DNA of 64,000 bases from AC-49 sp963817035 (lineage in GTDB: Bacteria; Actinomycetota; Thermoleophilia; Solirubrobacterales; Solirubrobacteraceae): the NCBI GenBank assembly GCA_963817035.1, contig CAWFMM010000004.1, forward strand, positions 744,001 through 808,000, in the 5' to 3' direction. The notes under the pieces were generated by a model. The model did no database searches. It was not told the DNA's origin and was given only the letters and a program-made list of their open reading frames with translations. Made by a program: the position numbers and the translations under genes. Shown piece after piece: positions 16,386-25,173 of the stretch. How positions within the stretch are numbered: position 1 is the stretch's first letter; each line of letters opens with the position of its first letter.

Positions 16386-16844
16386 ATGCACACCGACACC
16401 GAGCGACTCGCCGAGCTGTACGAGATCGAGGCGATCAAACGCCTCAAGGCCCGCTACCTCCGGTTGCAGGATCTCAAGCAATGGGACGAGTGGCGCGAGC
16501 TGTTCACCGAGGATCTCCATCTCGACCTGCCGGACCAGACGCTCGACGGTCGCGACGAGATCGTGGCCATGGTCAGTCAGCTGATGGTCGAGGCTCAGAC
16601 CGTCCACCAGGGCCACATGCCTGACATCGAGATCACCGGCCCGACGACCGCCCGCGGCGTCTGGGCGCTGCACGGCTACGTCGAGTTCCCGCCGGACAGC
16701 GAGCGCCACGGCGTCGACAGCTTCGGCTACTACGAAGACGAGTACCGCAAGGAGGGCGACGACTGGAAGCTCAGCTCGATCAAGCTGCGTTACATCCGCA
16801 TGGACCCGCTCGTCGGCCCGCCGCTGCCGCCCACGCCGTTCTGA
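16386..16844 (+). CDS. SnoaL-like (NTF2-fold) protein
   Basis: A 152-residue alpha+beta-barrel protein of the SnoaL_4 / ring-hydroxylating-dioxygenase beta-like type. The opening EAIKRLKARYLRLQDLKQWDEWRELFTEDLHLDLPD is characteristic, as is the later HQGHMPDIEITGPTTARGVWAL. Members include dehydratases and isomerases acting on steroid- or polyketide-like substrates, as well as many proteins of unknown role. It lies between two SDR genes, which fits a dehydration or isomerisation step on a cyclic alcohol or ketone. The start at 16386 is preferred over 16362 because it begins the conserved region. Confidence 0.75.
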   Translation: MHTDTERLAELYEIEAIKRLKARYLRLQDLKQWDEWRELFTEDLHLDLPDQTLDGRDEIVAMVSQLMVEAQTVHQGHMPDIEITGPTTARGVWALHGYVEFPPDSERHGVDSFGYYEDEYRKEGDDWKLSSIKLRYIRMDPLVGPPLPPTPF

Positions 16845-16899
16845 TCTACGCCGGGCGCACGCGGGTACCCCCTTGGCCCCCGGGGGTCGATGCCCATCT

Positions 16900-17706
16900 T
16901 CATAGCGCCGACCAGCCGCCATCGGATGGCAGGATCACGCCGTTGAGGTTCGTGCCGTCGCGGCTGAGCAGGAACGTGATCGACGCCGCGAGCTCGTCAG
17001 GCTGAGCTGGCGGCGGAACGACGGCCATCATTAGCGGGACGATCCGCTCCTGCCCCAGCTCCGAGCCGAACGTCGCCTCCAGGTTGGTGTGTACCGGGCC
17101 GGGGCAGACCGCGTTGATCCGCAGGCCCTTGGGCCCATACATGACGGCGGACTGCTTCGTGATCCCGACGACGGCGTGCTTGGACGCGGTGTAGGCGACC
17201 CCGGCGGTCGAGCCGCGCAGACCGGCCTCCGAGGCGACGTTGACGATCGAGCCCGCGCCGGCGGCGAGCATGATCGGGGTGACCGCGCGCGAGAGCTTGA
17301 CCACGCCGGTGACATTGACCCTGAAGACGCGCTCCCACACCTCATCGCTGACCTCGCCGATCGGAGTGAAATCGTCCATGATCCCGGCCACGTTGGCCAG
17401 GCCGTGGACGACGCCGCCGGCCGCGGCCATGACCGCGGTCACATGATCGTCATCGCTGACGTCCCCGGCGACGGCCACGATGTCCAGCTCGGGCCTCTGT
17501 GCCACGAGCTCGTCGAGGCGCTGTGAGCTGATGTCGCCGGCGATCACGCGGCCGCCCTCGCGCGCCACGCGTAGCGCGGTCGCGCGGCCGATGCCCGATC
17601 CGGCACCGGTCACGACGACGGTCTGGCCGTCGAAGCGCCCGGGCGTGATCGTCTCGATCCAGGGCGACTCGGGCTCGGGGATGTCGAGCTCGTTGATGTC
17701 GGTCAT
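16900..17706 (-). CDS. Short-chain dehydrogenase/reductase
   Basis: A 268-residue classical SDR. The cofactor loop is VVTGAGSGIGRATALR near residue 31 and the active site is GVAYTASKHAVVGITKQ (Tyr and Lys intact). VIAGDISSQ after the second strand suggests NAD(H). It is divergent from the acyl-CoA synthetase-PHA operon and in line with the other SDR at 15500. It could supply or remove a 3-hydroxyacyl or cyclic alcohol intermediate; this is inference. Confidence 0.85.
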   Translation of the reverse strand: MTDINELDIPEPESPWIETITPGRFDGQTVVVTGAGSGIGRATALRVAREGGRVIAGDISSQRLDELVAQRPELDIVAVAGDVSDDDHVTAVMAAAGGVVHGLANVAGIMDDFTPIGEVSDEVWERVFRVNVTGVVKLSRAVTPIMLAAGAGSIVNVASEAGLRGSTAGVAYTASKHAVVGITKQSAVMYGPKGLRINAVCPGPVHTNLEATFGSELGQERIVPLMMAVVPPPAQPDELAASITFLLSRDGTNLNGVILPSDGGWSAL

Positions 17707-17843
17707 CAGCTGCTTTCCGTTGTGGCCGGGGGCCGCCCGGACGAGCGGCCCCCCGCCAATGATGTCGTGAGGGCGGCGAGAGCGCGGCGAGGACTTCGGC
17801 ATAGACAGGTTCAAGCGAACGACTGTTTGGTCAGTTCTATAGA

Positions 17844-19511
17844 GTGGCGCGCATTCTGTCCGGAGCGGCCCAAAACCCCGTGGGAGGTCCCGGCGACTCG
17901 CTGGACCCGCTGGCACGCATGCTGCGCGCCGCCGGCCGGGTGCGGCCGCTGCGGGTGTACGAGCGCGTCGAGGCGCTCGGCGCGGTGTTCGCCGCGACGA
18001 GTCCTGGGCTGACGGCGCCGGTCGGACTCCTGCGCGCGACGGGCGAGATGCGCCGTTGGCGGGGCAATCCAGCCGGGATCGTCGTGGCCGGAGCGCGCCA
18101 GCACCCGGGTCTTGCCGCGATCATCGACGACGACGAGCTCGTCACCTCCGCGGACCTCGAACGCCGTACCAGCGCACTGGCACGGCACCTGACTGCGCTC
18201 GGAATCGGCGCGCAGGCGACCGTGGGCATCCTCTCCCACAACCGCGCCCTCGTGATCGACGCCGGGATGGCCGTGTACAAGGTCGGCGCCCACGTCGTCT
18301 ACCTCAACTCGGGGTTCTCACCGGCCCAGGTCGCCGAGGTCGTGGCGCGCGAAGGCATCGATCTGGTCATCGGAGACACGCCGCTGTCAGACGCACTGGA
18401 CGGGACCGACGTCGGCCCGCTGCTGCGTCAGAGCGAGGTCAGCGCCGCGATTCGCCAAGAGGACGGATCGCCGTCCGCGCCGCCGGACACGGTCGGTGGC
18501 GTCGTCGTCCTGACCTCGGGCACCAGCGGCACTCCTCGCGGCGCGCGGCGCGGCGGGAGTGGCAATCCGCTCGATGCGGCCAGCATCCTGAGCTGCATTC
18601 CGTTCGGATCCGGCGAGACCACCGTCGTCGCGGCGCCGCTGTTTCACGGCCTCGGCCTGTTCAACGCCAACCTCGCCCTCGCGCTGGGCTCGACGCTCGT
18701 CCTGCGCGAGCGGTTCAAAGCCGAGCAGGTCCTCGAGGACGTCGAACGCCATCGCGCGGTCGTGCTCGTCGCGGTGCCGGCGATGCTCCAGCGCATCATG
18801 GCGCTCACGCGTCGTCAGCTCGATCGCTATGACTGCTCGTCGCTGCGGATCGTCGTCAGCGGTGGCGCCGCGCTTCCGGGCGACCTCTCGACGCGGTTCA
18901 TGGATCGCTTCGGGGAGGTTCTCTACAACGTCTATGGCTCGACCGAGGTCGCCTTGGCGACGATCGCGTCGCCCGCCGACCTGCGTCGCGCACCGGGCAC
19001 GGCCGGCCGCGCCACGCCGGGAGTCGTCGTGCGGATCCTCGATTCGGACGGGCATCGCGTGCGCACCGGTGTCACCGGGCGGATCTTCGTCGGCAGCAAC
19101 CTGCGCTTCGACGGCTACACCGGCGGCGGCTCCAAAGATGTCGTCGACGGCCTGATGTCGACCGGCGACCTCGGCCATGTCGATCGCTGGGGCCGGCTGT
19201 TCATCGAGGGACGCGAGGACGAGATGATCGTCTCGGGTGGCGAGAACGTCTACCCGGCGGAGATCGAGGAGTGCCTGCTCACCCATCCTGCCGTCGCCGA
19301 GGCCGCGGTCGTCGGCGTCGACGACGAGGAGTTCGGCCAGCGGCTCAAGGCGTTCGTGATCCTCGCTCCCGGGGCCCATGCCACCGAGGACGACCTCAAG
19401 CAGTGGGTGCGCGACCACCTCGCTCGCTTCAAGACCCCCCGTGACGTCGTCTTCCTGGACATCCTGCCCCGGACCGCCACCGGCAAGGTCCTCAAGCGGC
19501 GGCTCGTTTGA
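17844..19511 (+). CDS. Acyl-CoA synthetase (AMP-forming), first gene of the PHA operon
   Basis: A 555-residue member of the ANL adenylate-forming family. The P-loop-like motif VVLTSGTSGTPRGARRG (residues about 220-236), YGSTEVALAT, the STGDLGHVDRWGRLFIEGREDEMIVSGGENVYP hinge and the C-terminal PRTATGKVLKRRLV lysine are intact. It activates a carboxylic acid to the acyl-CoA. The GTG at 17844 is the first plausible start but the true one could be slightly downstream (a Met occurs at residue 26). It leads an operon with PhaE-like, PhaC, GNAT and hydrolase genes, so it may feed acyl-CoA to polyester synthesis. TTTGGTC upstream (17825-17831) recurs at other promoters. Confidence 0.88.
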   Translation: MARILSGAAQNPVGGPGDSLDPLARMLRAAGRVRPLRVYERVEALGAVFAATSPGLTAPVGLLRATGEMRRWRGNPAGIVVAGARQHPGLAAIIDDDELVTSADLERRTSALARHLTALGIGAQATVGILSHNRALVIDAGMAVYKVGAHVVYLNSGFSPAQVAEVVAREGIDLVIGDTPLSDALDGTDVGPLLRQSEVSAAIRQEDGSPSAPPDTVGGVVVLTSGTSGTPRGARRGGSGNPLDAASILSCIPFGSGETTVVAAPLFHGLGLFNANLALALGSTLVLRERFKAEQVLEDVERHRAVVLVAVPAMLQRIMALTRRQLDRYDCSSLRIVVSGGAALPGDLSTRFMDRFGEVLYNVYGSTEVALATIASPADLRRAPGTAGRATPGVVVRILDSDGHRVRTGVTGRIFVGSNLRFDGYTGGGSKDVVDGLMSTGDLGHVDRWGRLFIEGREDEMIVSGGENVYPAEIEECLLTHPAVAEAAVVGVDDEEFGQRLKAFVILAPGAHATEDDLKQWVRDHLARFKTPRDVVFLDILPRTATGKVLKRRLV

Positions 19512-19555
19512 TCGTCGATGATCACCAACCCCTCCCGCTCGAAAGGACCCCGACG

Positions 19556-19867
19556 TTGAGCCCCAAGACAGCGCCCCCCAACGCTCCGGCGTGGCGAAAC
19601 CTCGTCCAGCGCCTCGACGGGTTCGTGACCCCGCCCGCGGATGCGTTCGTGCGCACGAATCTGTTCGCCGATTCGATCGGCGCGATGACCCGCATGGAGG
19701 TACAGATGCGCCGTCGCGTGGAGCGCCAGACGACGACGCTGCTGCACCTACTCAACCTTCCGACCGCGACGGACATCAAGAAGGTTCGTGCGCAGCTCTC
19801 CGCGCTCGAGGCGCGCGTGCGCGACCTGACCGAGCAGCTCGACGACCGAAGCGAGCACCAAGGCTGA
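19556..19867 (+). CDS. phaE: Short PhaE-like PHA synthase subunit
   Basis: A protein of about 103 residues when started at TTG 19556, which has AAAGGA nine bases upstream; an alternative TTG at 19508 overlaps the previous stop. The C-terminal half LLNLPTATDIKKVRAQLSAL plus the coiled-coil tail matches the PhaC-contacting end of class III PhaE subunits (LNIPTRxDVxxL type). Typical PhaE proteins are about 350 residues, so this is a much reduced version. It directly precedes phaC, which supports the call. It might instead be a phasin-like granule protein. Confidence 0.65.
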   Translation: MSPKTAPPNAPAWRNLVQRLDGFVTPPADAFVRTNLFADSIGAMTRMEVQMRRRVERQTTTLLHLLNLPTATDIKKVRAQLSALEARVRDLTEQLDDRSEHQG

Positions 19868-19868
19868 G

Positions 19869-20936
19869 ATGGAGGGCAGCCAGGGCCTCCTCGACGGCCT
19901 GCGCCGGGACACCGAGCGCAACCTGTTCCGTGCCCGCAACGGCATCAAGTACGTCACCGGAATCGGGCGCCCGCAGGTCGGGCTGACGCCCAAGCATGTG
20001 ATCTGGTCGCGCGAGAAGGCGACGCTCTACCGCTACGAGAGCGACCGCCGCACGCGTCGCACGCCGATCCTGATCGTCTTCTCGATCCTCGGGCGCAGCT
20101 ACATCCTCGATCTGCGGCCCGGCTCGAGCTTCGTGCAGTGGCTGCTTGATGCGGGCCTTGACGTCTATCTGATCGACTTCGGTGAGCCCGACGCGGTCGA
20201 CGCGACCAACACGCTCGAGACCTACGTCGACCGCTACCTCGCGCCCGCGGTCCGGGCCGCCGTGCGCGAGTCGGGCAGTGAGTCGATCGACGTCATGGGC
20301 TACTGCTTCGGCGGCGTGCTGGCCTCGTTGCTCGTGGCCGGCCATCCGGAGCTGCCGGTCAACTCGCTGACCGTGATGGCGACCCCCATGGACTTCAGCA
20401 AGACCGAGGGCGTCGTGCAGGCGCTGCAGCGCGGCAAGCTGGAGATCGACGACATCGTCGACGAGACCGGCAACGTCCCGCCGGAGGCGATCCACCGCAT
20501 GTTCCGCACCCTGAAGCCGACCTCCGGCATCTCGACCTACGCGATGTTGTGGGAAAGGCTGTGGAGTGATGAGTTCGTCGAGGCGTTCCAGGCGATGTCG
20601 CAATGGGCGGCCGACCAGGTCCCGTTCCCCGGCGACTGCGCCCGCCAGTGTCTCGACGTCCTGTTGCGGCGCAACCTCTTGGCGACCGGCGAGGTGCCGC
20701 TCGGCCGGCGCAAGGTCAGCCTGGCGGCCATCGCCGTTCCCGTACTCAACATCTTTGCCGAGCATGACCACATCGTTGCTCCGGGTGCGTGTCTGCCGAT
20801 CAACGATCGCGTGTCGAGTACCGACGTCACGACCCTCGCGGTGCCCGCCGGGCACGTCGGCCTGGTGGCCAGCCGCCACGCCGTTCGAACCACGATCCCA
20901 GGACTCACATCATGGCTGAACGACCACGGGAACTGA
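19869..20936 (+). CDS. phaC: Class III poly(3-hydroxyalkanoate) synthase, PhaC subunit
   Basis: A 355-residue alpha/beta-hydrolase-fold synthase, the usual size for class III PhaC. The nucleophile is Cys146 in the modified lipase box GYCFGG, with Asp300 (FAEHDHI) and His329 (PAGHVGL) completing the triad. It polymerises (R)-3-hydroxyacyl-CoA into polyester on the granule surface. The C-terminal coding end overlaps the next gene by 25 bp. A PhaE-like partner is encoded immediately upstream, as class III enzymes need. Confidence 0.92.
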   Translation: MEGSQGLLDGLRRDTERNLFRARNGIKYVTGIGRPQVGLTPKHVIWSREKATLYRYESDRRTRRTPILIVFSILGRSYILDLRPGSSFVQWLLDAGLDVYLIDFGEPDAVDATNTLETYVDRYLAPAVRAAVRESGSESIDVMGYCFGGVLASLLVAGHPELPVNSLTVMATPMDFSKTEGVVQALQRGKLEIDDIVDETGNVPPEAIHRMFRTLKPTSGISTYAMLWERLWSDEFVEAFQAMSQWAADQVPFPGDCARQCLDVLLRRNLLATGEVPLGRRKVSLAAIAVPVLNIFAEHDHIVAPGACLPINDRVSSTDVTTLAVPAGHVGLVASRHAVRTTIPGLTSWLNDHGN

Positions 20937-21475
20937 CCGGCCTGCGCCGCGTCGGCCCCGCTGACACCGATCTGCTCGCCGCATTGTTCGCGGGAGTTCC
21001 CGACCGCGACCGCAGCTTCCTCGAGGGCCGCCTTGACCGTGACGACATCGCCCGCTGGGAGCACGCCGACGGCGCGTCGCGCTGGCTCGTCGGAGACGAC
21101 GACGAGGCGTGGGCGTTCCTTTCGGTGATCGCCCACCAGGGCTGGAGCAGCCATGTTGGGGAACTGCGGCTGATCGTCGGCGATCGTCACCGGCGCAAGG
21201 GCGTGGGACGCGCGTTGGCCCGCCACGGCCTGGTCCAGGGCGTCGAGATGGCGCTGCTCAAGATCACGGTCGAGGTCGCGGCCGCCAAAGAGGGCGACAT
21301 CGCGATGTTCACGTCGCTCGGCTTTCGCGCAGAGGCGCTGCTCGAAGACCACATCCGCGACAGCGCCGGCGATCTGCACGATCTCGTCCTGCTCTCGCAC
21401 GATGTCACCCAGGTGCGCGAGGACCTGATCACGGTCGGCATTGACACGGCGGTCGGTCTTGGGGAGTGGGCGTGA
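20912..21475 (+). CDS. GNAT-family N-acetyltransferase in the PHA operon
   Basis: A 187-residue GNAT protein; the acetyl-CoA pyrophosphate loop is visible as LIVGDRHRRKGVGRALARHGL. The ATG at 20912 lies inside the end of phaC and its stop overlaps the next start (GTGA), so expression is tightly coupled to PHA synthesis. Such a gene is not a standard PHA operon member. It may acetylate an operon protein or a metabolite; nothing in the sequence decides. Confidence 0.75.
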   Translation: MAERPRELTGLRRVGPADTDLLAALFAGVPDRDRSFLEGRLDRDDIARWEHADGASRWLVGDDDEAWAFLSVIAHQGWSSHVGELRLIVGDRHRRKGVGRALARHGLVQGVEMALLKITVEVAAAKEGDIAMFTSLGFRAEALLEDHIRDSAGDLHDLVLLSHDVTQVREDLITVGIDTAVGLGEWA

Positions 21476-22299
21476 CCGCTCGTCCGCAGGTCTTCTGGCG
21501 TTCGCGCGGGTCAGGGTCGCGCACGCTCGTGCTGATCAACGGCTACAGCGCGTCGGCCATCGCTTGGCCGCGCGCGTGGCTGCGTGACCTCGCGAAGGAC
21601 GTTCGTGTCATCACGCTCGACAATCGTGGCAGCGGCTGGTCGCGATTCGCCGAGACTCCGTTCACGATGCAGGACATGGCCGCCGACTTGGTCGACGTCC
21701 TCGACGATGCCGACGTGGATCGAGCAGTCCTCATGGGCCTCTCGATGGGCGGGATGATCGCCCAGGAGGTTGCGATGACCACGCCCGAGCGCGTGGCCGG
21801 CCTTGCGTTGGTCGCCACCCGGCCACCGATTCCGCGCTTTCAGCCACCGCCGGCCGCGTCGATGCTCGCGCTCATGCGCCCCCTGGCTCCCGGAGAGTCA
21901 CCGACACGCTTCTTCAGGCGCCTGTGGAGCTCGGCCGCCGCGCCAGGGTTCGCCGAGGCACACCCGGATGTCGTCGACGAGTTCGTCGCCCAGGTCGTCG
22001 AGCGTCCGACGCCGCGGGGGATGCTGCTGCACCAGATGCGCGCGATGAGCGGCTGGGGACACGCCGAGCGACTCGAGCGCCTCGATGTCCCCACGCTCGT
22101 CGTCCACGGCGACAGCGACAAATTCTCACCGACCGTCAACGGCGCGACGCTCGGCGAGCTGATTCCCGGCGCGCGCTTCGAGCAGCTGCAGGGCGTCGGC
22201 CACCTGGTGCCGCAGGAGGCGCCGGGTCGCCTGCGCGAGTTGCTGCTGGAGCTGATCCGCGAGGCCTACCCCGCTCAGGAGGGGCTGCTGCGGGCGTAG
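21472..22299 (+). CDS. Alpha/beta hydrolase, last gene of the PHA operon
   Basis: A 275-residue hydrolase with the nucleophile elbow GLSMGG (Ser), an Asp in LVVHGDSDKF and the His in GVGHLVPQE. The oxyanion segment LINGYSASAIAWP is near the N terminus. GTG 21472 overlaps the previous stop. The family includes esterases, lactonases and haloalkane-type enzymes. In this context an intracellular PHA or oligomer hydrolase, or a thioesterase releasing hydroxy acids, is plausible. It converges on the KAS III gene with a 25-bp coding overlap. Confidence 0.78.
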   Translation: MTARPQVFWRSRGSGSRTLVLINGYSASAIAWPRAWLRDLAKDVRVITLDNRGSGWSRFAETPFTMQDMAADLVDVLDDADVDRAVLMGLSMGGMIAQEVAMTTPERVAGLALVATRPPIPRFQPPPAASMLALMRPLAPGESPTRFFRRLWSSAAAPGFAEAHPDVVDEFVAQVVERPTPRGMLLHQMRAMSGWGHAERLERLDVPTLVVHGDSDKFSPTVNGATLGELIPGARFEQLQGVGHLVPQEAPGRLRELLLELIREAYPAQEGLLRA

Positions 22300-23273
22300 G
22301 GCGCCGCATCCGCGGTGCCCCACTGCACGACCATCGCGCCCCAGGCGAGGCCGGCACCGAACGCGGCGAGGAGCACGGTCGCGCCTGGGCGCAGGCGCCC
22401 GTCATCGACCGCGTGGGCCAGGGCGATCGGGAGCGTCCCGCCCGTTGTGTTGCCATAGGTGTCGATGCAGTCGACGACGCGGTCGGCGGGCAGACCGAGC
22501 TCGTCGCCGACGGCGCGTGTGATCCGCCCGTTGGCCTGGTGGGGGACGAAGAGATCGATGTCGTCCATGTGCATCCCCGCGCGCTCCACGGCCTCCCGAG
22601 CCGACGAGGTCAGGCACTCGACGGCGCGGCGGAACGTCCGCTGGCCCTCCATGTGCACCGGCCCGGCCGGGCGCGGAGTCGAGATCGCGTCGCCTTCGCC
22701 ACCGTCGGAGCCCATGACCGTCGGGCCGACGCGGGACGGGCCGTCGATCGCCTGGACGACGACCGCGCCGACGCCGTCGCCGAAGATCCCGGCCGTGACC
22801 TTGTCGTCGTGGTCGAGGACCCGCGACATGAAGTCGCCGCCGACGACGACGACCGTCTTCGCCCGCCCCGCCTCGATGTAGCCGCTGGCCAGGGTCAGCG
22901 CGTTGAGGAACGCCGAGCAGGCGCCGCTGACGTCGGACGTGCCCGCGCGATCGGCGCCGATCGTGTGGGCGATGACCGGCGAGACGTGAGGGGTCAGCGC
23001 GTCGGGGGTCATCGTCGCCATCAGCAGCAGGTCGACGTCGGTCGCGGCGATGCCGGCGCGGTCCAGCGCGCCCTGCGCCGCCTCGGCGCCGAGATCTGAG
23101 AGCAGGGCGTCGGGCGCGGCTCGGTAGCGCTGCTCGACTCCCGTGCGGCGGACGATCCAGCCCGGCTCGACGCCGAGGCGCTCCTCGATCTGGGCCGTCG
23201 TGACAAGCGCCGGCGGCATCCGCGCGAAGGCGGAGAGGACCGCGGCCCCGCAGGATTTCGTTGCCTGGTTCAT
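22275..23273 (-). CDS. Beta-ketoacyl-ACP synthase III (FabH-like)
   Basis: A 332-residue thiolase-fold enzyme with an intact Cys119 (VSGACSAF), His245 (VPHQANGR) and Asn275 (YGNTTGG) triad. It condenses an acyl-CoA starter with malonyl-ACP or a related extender. The genome's main fabH normally sits with fatty acid synthesis genes; this copy is isolated between a PHA operon and a divergent MarR gene, so it is probably a specialised paralogue. The ATG at 23273 gives the usual N terminus. Confidence 0.88.
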   Translation of the reverse strand: MNQATKSCGAAVLSAFARMPPALVTTAQIEERLGVEPGWIVRRTGVEQRYRAAPDALLSDLGAEAAQGALDRAGIAATDVDLLLMATMTPDALTPHVSPVIAHTIGADRAGTSDVSGACSAFLNALTLASGYIEAGRAKTVVVVGGDFMSRVLDHDDKVTAGIFGDGVGAVVVQAIDGPSRVGPTVMGSDGGEGDAISTPRPAGPVHMEGQRTFRRAVECLTSSAREAVERAGMHMDDIDLFVPHQANGRITRAVGDELGLPADRVVDCIDTYGNTTGGTLPIALAHAVDDGRLRPGATVLLAAFGAGLAWGAMVVQWGTADAAPYARSSPS

Positions 23274-23308
23274 CAGTCGTCGGCGCCGTAGGAGACACTG
23301 CACGGCGG

Positions 23309-23818
23309 ATGACACTTCCGCTCGCCTTCGATCCGATCGCCGAAGCCCGGCGCCAGTGGGAGGTCCATTGGGGCCCCGAGGCGACGCCGGCGATGGTCGC
23401 CGTCACGTCGGTGATGCGCGCCCACCAGATCCTGCTTGGTCGCCTCAACGAGCTGCTGGCGCCGTGGGACCTGACCTTCCCGCGTTACGAGGCGCTGATG
23501 CTGCTGGACTACAGCCGTGCGGGCTCGCTGCCGCTGGGCAAGATGGGGGACCGGCTGCAGGTTCATAGAGCAAGTGTGACCAATGTCGTCGACCGGCTCG
23601 TCGCGCAGGGCCTCGTCGCGCGCGTGCGCCACGAGACCGACCGCCGTACCGTGCTCGCCAGCATCACGCCGGAGGGCCGCCGCGTGGCCAAGGCGGCGAC
23701 GAAGGTCCTCAACGCCGAGCAGTTCGCCACCGCCCCGTTCACCGCGGCCCAGAATGAGCAGTTGTTCGAGCTGCTGCGACCGATGCGTGAGCACGCGGGA
23801 GACTTCTCCTTGCCCTAG
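23309..23818 (+). CDS. MarR-family regulator
   Basis: A 169-residue winged-helix regulator. The recognition helix HRASVTNVVDRLVAQGLVAR and wing HETDRRTVLASITPEGRR are clear. It is divergent from the KAS III gene across 35 bp and its stop codon overlaps that of the converging acyl-CoA dehydrogenase gene by a few bases. KAS III is the most likely target by position. Confidence 0.85.
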   Translation: MTLPLAFDPIAEARRQWEVHWGPEATPAMVAVTSVMRAHQILLGRLNELLAPWDLTFPRYEALMLLDYSRAGSLPLGKMGDRLQVHRASVTNVVDRLVAQGLVARVRHETDRRTVLASITPEGRRVAKAATKVLNAEQFATAPFTAAQNEQLFELLRPMREHAGDFSLP

Positions 23819-24978
23819 TAGGAGCCCGCGAGTTGTCGGGCGATGACGATGCGTTGGATTTCGTTGGTGCCTTCGTAGATCTGGGTGATCTTGGCGTCGC
23901 GCATCATGCGTTCGACGGGGTATTCGGTGACGTAGCCGTAGCCGCCGAGGACCTGGACGGCATCGACGGCGACGGCCATTGCCGTGTCGGAGGCAAAGAG
24001 TTTGGCCATCGAGCTGTAGAGCGCTTTGTCGGGCTCGCCGCGGTCCATCTTCGCGCATGCCTTGTAGAGCAGCTCGCGCGCGGCCGCGGTGCGCGTCTGC
24101 ATGTCGGCGAGCTTGAACTGGAGTCCCTGCAGCTCGATGATCGGCTTGCCGAACGCAATGCGCTCCTTGGCGTAGGCGATCGCGTAGTCGGTGGCGCCCT
24201 GGGCGATGCCGACGGCCTGGGCGGCGGCACCGAGGCGGCTGCGCTCGAGCGTTCCGAGTGCGACGCTCATGCCGCGGCCGACCTCGCCGACGACGTTGGC
24301 CTGCGGCACGCGGACGTCGTCGAAGACCGGGGCGCCGGTCGGTGAGCCCTTGATGCCCATCTTGTGCTCGTACTTGGGGATCGACAGGCCGGGACGGTCG
24401 GACTCGACGACGAACGCGGTCATCCGGCGGTTCTCGCGGTCGGTGACGGCGAAGACGACGTAGAAGTCGGCGATCCCGGCGTTGGTGATCCAGTTCTTGG
24501 TCCCGTTGATGACCCACTCGTCCCCGTCTTGGCGCGCGGTGGTGCGCATCGCTGCGGCGTCGGAGCCGGCTTCTGACTCCGACAGACAGAACGCCGGCGA
24601 CCACTCGCCCGCCGCGCACCTCGGCAGGAAGCGGTTCTTGAGCTTGTCGGAGCCGAACAGCGAGATCGGCAGCGTGCCGAGCTCCTGGATCATCAGGATC
24701 AGCGCGACCGCGGCCGACGCCCTGGCCAGCTCCTCGACCGCGATCTGCTGCATCAGCGTGCCAGTCTCGGTGCCGCCGTGCTCCTCGCTGAACGGCAGGC
24801 CGAGGATGTCCTGCTCGCCCAGCAGCTTGCGCAGATCCCACGGATACTCGTCGCTCGCGTCGATCTCCGCGGCCCGCGGCGCCACCTGCTCGACCGCAAT
24901 CCGCCGAACAAGGTCGCGAAAGTCGCGCAGGTGCTGCGGGATGTCGTACAGGTCGGTCGGGGTGATCAGTGTGCTCAT
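23815..24978 (-). CDS. Acyl-CoA dehydrogenase
   Basis: A 387-residue flavoenzyme of the short/medium-chain acyl-CoA dehydrogenase type. FAD- and substrate-binding signatures appear as AFCLSESEAGSDAAAMRT and WVINGTKNWITNAG; the late IYEGTNEIQRIVIARQL carries the Glu position expected for the catalytic base. It introduces the alpha-beta double bond in acyl-CoA and passes electrons to ETF. ATG 24978 (MSTLITPTDLYDI) is preferred; a second ATG 15 bases upstream is possible. It is divergent from a GntR regulator. Confidence 0.92.
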   Translation of the reverse strand: MSTLITPTDLYDIPQHLRDFRDLVRRIAVEQVAPRAAEIDASDEYPWDLRKLLGEQDILGLPFSEEHGGTETGTLMQQIAVEELARASAAVALILMIQELGTLPISLFGSDKLKNRFLPRCAAGEWSPAFCLSESEAGSDAAAMRTTARQDGDEWVINGTKNWITNAGIADFYVVFAVTDRENRRMTAFVVESDRPGLSIPKYEHKMGIKGSPTGAPVFDDVRVPQANVVGEVGRGMSVALGTLERSRLGAAAQAVGIAQGATDYAIAYAKERIAFGKPIIELQGLQFKLADMQTRTAAARELLYKACAKMDRGEPDKALYSSMAKLFASDTAMAVAVDAVQVLGGYGYVTEYPVERMMRDAKITQIYEGTNEIQRIVIARQLAGSY

Positions 24979-25173
24979 GGCGCTCCGCGGCATCGACGCC
25001 TGCCAGGTGTCATACCAATAGTCGATTGAAAGACAGGTGGATTTCAGAAGCATGCGCTGTTCCAACTATCTGATGTCCACATATCTTGGAGAGGATACGG
25101 CGCCTCAGCCGACGTGGGGGGAGGATGCGTTCGCTCGGTCGCCTGAGCGGGACGTGTCCGTAGAGTCCGCGGA

